Part shown: in pieces, positions 61,878 through 64,000 of the stretch
Position numbering within the stretch: the stretch's first letter is position 1
How the letters are laid out: each line of letters opens with the position of its first letter
NCBI GenBank assembly: GCA_003542575.1
Contig: DPKJ01000003.1
Location: 228,918-292,917 of the forward strand
Length of the DNA stretch: 64,000 nucleotides
Direction of reading: 5' to 3'
Source of the DNA: Rikenellaceae bacterium
GTDB taxonomy: Bacteria > Bacteroidota > Bacteroidia > Bacteroidales > UBA932
Position numbers and translations under genes: made by a program
The notes under the pieces: model-generated
Databases searched by the model: none
Told to the model about the DNA's origin: nothing
Seen by the model: only the letters and a program-made list of their open reading frames with translations

Positions 61878-64000
61878 ATGAAGAAACGAACATTTCTGCT
61901 ACTGTGCACGCTGCTGCTTATGGTAAGTTTTGCGTTTGCACAGGTTAGGGTTACCGGAGTGGTAACCGATGCTTCTGACGGATCTCCCATACCGTTTGTA
62001 AGCATTCTCATCAAGGGAACCTCCACCGGAGTAAGCGCCGACGAAAAGGGAGCATATGTATTTGCCAATGTGCCTGCAAATGCTACCCTGGTTTTCTCTT
62101 CTGTCGGCTATCAAACCCTGGAGATTGCTGTTGACGGCAGACGCGAAATTAACGCTGTTCTGACAACTGCAGCTGTAGGGCTTGACGAAATTATGGTTGT
62201 TGCCTATGGATCCGTAAAAAAGGGATCTTACTCGGGTTCAGCAACTCAGATCAACCAAAACTCCTTTAAAGATGTGCCTGTTGTATCATTTGAGCAGGCA
62301 ATTGTAGGGGCAGTTCCCGGAGTACAAATTTCACAAAGATCGGGACAGCCCGGTTCGCTTCCTGAGATCAGAATCCGCGGATTCGGCTCTTTCAATGCAG
62401 GTAACGAGCCATTATACGTTATTGACGGAGTACCTGCAACAAGCGGTGACTATGGTTCCGGAAACATGTTTACCAGTTCGATGAACTTTCTAAACCCCGG
62501 AGACATTCAGTCAATAACCGTTCTGAAAGATGCAGCGGCCTCTTCACTTTACGGATCAAGAGCTTCAAACGGTGTAATTCTTATTACTACCAAGAAGGGA
62601 AGAGCAGGTAAGGTTGTTTCAACATTTAAGGGAAATGTTGCCCTTTCTTACTTTGCTTTTGATAACTATCCTATGGTTAGTGAAGCCGAAGGTGAGACTC
62701 TTACAAGAGAGGCCTGGACCAACTACGGAACCGACAACCCTGTTTTCTGGCAGTCTTACGGTTCTCTAAGCAACTATGTTGACGCGATGGTTGAGAGGTA
62801 CTACCCGTCAAGAAAGACAGACCTTATATATCAGGACTGGGAAAAAGCTCTCTTCAGGACCGGTGTTACTCAAAATTATGAGTACAGTATATCGGGAGGT
62901 AATGACAAATCTAAAGTATATGCATCAGTTGCCTATGCCGACGAAAATGGTGTTAACCGTATCCAATATCTGAACAGACTTACTGCCAGCATAAATGCCG
63001 AAAGTAAAGTTTCCAAGAAAATTACAATTGGCGGTTCGTTCCAGTTTTCAAATCAGGAGCAAAGCGGTCACCAGGATGGGCAGGCAAAAGACAACCTTTT
63101 CTACCTCTGGAAAGTTCACCTTACTCCTCGCTGGCCATTTAAATATGCATCAGACGGTTCTTACTGGATGCAGTATTATGACGGAGGAACCAGGGTAAAT
63201 CCCGTTCCTCAGTGGCACCTTCAAATTAACGATGCAACTCAGATGAGGGCACTGTTAAAGGGTTGGGCAGAGGTTCAGCTGACAGATGGCATTAAGATTA
63301 AAACAGTATTGGGTGGTGATTACCTTAAAGCTCATGACAGATTTGCATGGCTATACGGGCACATCAACTTTACTGCATATGGTAACGGATATGCATCAGA
63401 TCGTGTAAGGAATGTAAACAGAATTGTAAGTTCAACAACCGCTAACTATAATAAATCAATTGATAAACATAATGTTGGAGTTATGGTTGGTTGGGAAGCC
63501 GAAAAAGAGGACTTCCTCTATTTTCGACTTGAGAAAATTGACTTTGCAAACTTTGGTGCCACAGAATCAGCACTTGCCAACACTTTCCGTGCAGGTTTTA
63601 CATACCGAAGTGCATCAAATCTTCTTTCAGCCATCAGTAACCTCAATTACGATTACGACTCAAGATACTACCTTTCCGGTTCATTTAGAAGAGATGGCTC
63701 TTCAAGGCTTGGCAAAGATAGCAGATGGGGTGATTTCTGGTCGGTTTCAGGCTCATGGAGGTTGAGTAATGAATCCTTCATGAGAGATTTCAAATGGTTG
63801 AACGACCTTAGAATAAGAGGTTCTTACGGAACAAGCGGAACATTGCCTTCAAACTATTATGGTTATATGGCAGTATTCAGTTATGGCGTTTATGGAAATG
63901 AGGGAGCAGGTTACCCGTCCAATCTGGCCAATGCCGATCTTACATGGGAAAAGAACCGTAACTGGAATATTGGTATAGATGCAAGATTATTTGACAAGGT
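61878..64000 (+). CDS. SusC/RagA-type TonB-linked receptor, 5' part
   Basis: Starts ATGAAGAAACG at 61878 and stays open to the window end (about 707 codons), so the 3' end is missing. Signal peptide ends SFAFAQ. A carboxypeptidase-regulatory-like domain (VRVTGVVTDASDGSPIPFVS) follows, then the SusC box (LDEIMVVAYGS) and a plug with PGVQISQRSG, IRIRGFGSFNAGNEPLYVID and LKDAAASSLYGSRASNGVIL, then barrel strands. It should import large nutrients with a SusD-type lipoprotein, presumably encoded downstream outside the window. Confidence 0.95.
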   Translation, partial: MKKRTFLLLCTLLLMVSFAFAQVRVTGVVTDASDGSPIPFVSILIKGTSTGVSADEKGAYVFANVPANATLVFSSVGYQTLEIAVDGRREINAVLTTAAVGLDEIMVVAYGSVKKGSYSGSATQINQNSFKDVPVVSFEQAIVGAVPGVQISQRSGQPGSLPEIRIRGFGSFNAGNEPLYVIDGVPATSGDYGSGNMFTSSMNFLNPGDIQSITVLKDAAASSLYGSRASNGVILITTKKGRAGKVVSTFKGNVALSYFAFDNYPMVSEAEGETLTREAWTNYGTDNPVFWQSYGSLSNYVDAMVERYYPSRKTDLIYQDWEKALFRTGVTQNYEYSISGGNDKSKVYASVAYADENGVNRIQYLNRLTASINAESKVSKKITIGGSFQFSNQEQSGHQDGQAKDNLFYLWKVHLTPRWPFKYASDGSYWMQYYDGGTRVNPVPQWHLQINDATQMRALLKGWAEVQLTDGIKIKTVLGGDYLKAHDRFAWLYGHINFTAYGNGYASDRVRNVNRIVSSTTANYNKSIDKHNVGVMVGWEAEKEDFLYFRLEKIDFANFGATESALANTFRAGFTYRSASNLLSAISNLNYDYDSRYYLSGSFRRDGSSRLGKDSRWGDFWSVSGSWRLSNESFMRDFKWLNDLRIRGSYGTSGTLPSNYYGYMAVFSYGVYGNEGAGYPSNLANADLTWEKNRNWNIGIDARLFDK

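Noticed and set aside
62776..63765. Three short plus-strand ORFs at the right end
   Set aside because: They are out-of-frame shadows of the SusC-type receptor, which stays open to the window end.

Overview
The window looks like a chromosomal segment of a Bacteroidota (probably Bacteroidales) bacterium. The evidence is low to moderate GC, few Shine-Dalgarno sites, candidate promoters of the TAnnTTTG type, and many families typical of this phylum: TonB-linked receptors including a SusC-type one, DUF4876 and DUF6850-like proteins, S46 dipeptidyl-peptidases, DUF5117-type metalloproteases and DUF4105. No rRNA, tRNA, CRISPR array, transposase or prophage gene was recognised. The organism appears to be peptide-oriented, since at least eight exported or outer-membrane peptidases or peptidase-like proteins are encoded.

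Layout. 1-4.4 kb (minus strand): a Cys/His-rich small protein, a DUF6599-like/DUF362 pair, cysS and a short ssb. 4.5-7.7 kb (plus): a coiled-coil lipoprotein and an M3 peptidase. 8.1-19.8 kb (plus): a metzincin-like DUF5117 protease, an exported TldD/TldE-like pair, a TonB-dependent receptor, a DUF4876-like lipoprotein and a beta-barrel protein, apparently one transcription unit. 19.8-20.2 kb: a gene-free gap with two terminators bracketing an inverted-repeat element. 20.2-29.6 kb: two S46 peptidases on either side of a membrane 4Fe-4S protein, then an M16 peptidase. 29.7-36.6 kb: a small lipoprotein, then a minus-strand run (sensor kinase, unknown exported protein, NAD(P)HX repair enzyme, UPF0316 protein, amidase, DUF4105 protein). 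36.7-37.7 kb: a DCC-type protein and PdxH.

37.8-45.8 kb is a sigma-54-type envelope locus. An NtrB-like kinase and NtrC-like regulator are followed by a good -24/-12 promoter candidate, a lipoprotein, two L,D-transpeptidases, a one-TM protein and a second NtrC-type regulator. 45.8-47.4 kb (minus) holds a two-repeat lipoprotein and a stand-alone HPt protein.

47.5-56.2 kb is the most unusual part: seven tightly packed plus-strand genes. They encode a PrsW-like intramembrane protease, a membrane-anchored protein with eleven DSEKLG-type repeats, a HExxH metallopeptidase with a probable propeller and beta-barrel, an orphan NMT1/THI5-like binding protein, a Cache-HAMP-SpoIIE phosphatase, an RsbW-like kinase and a STAS antagonist. 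This looks like a surface-sensing, partner-switching system with no obvious sigma factor nearby. 56.2-61.4 kb: type II pantothenate kinase, MscS channel, GNAT-nitrilase fusion and an AMP-forming acyl ligase. 61.9 kb to the end: the 5' part of a SusC/RagA-type receptor that runs out of the window.
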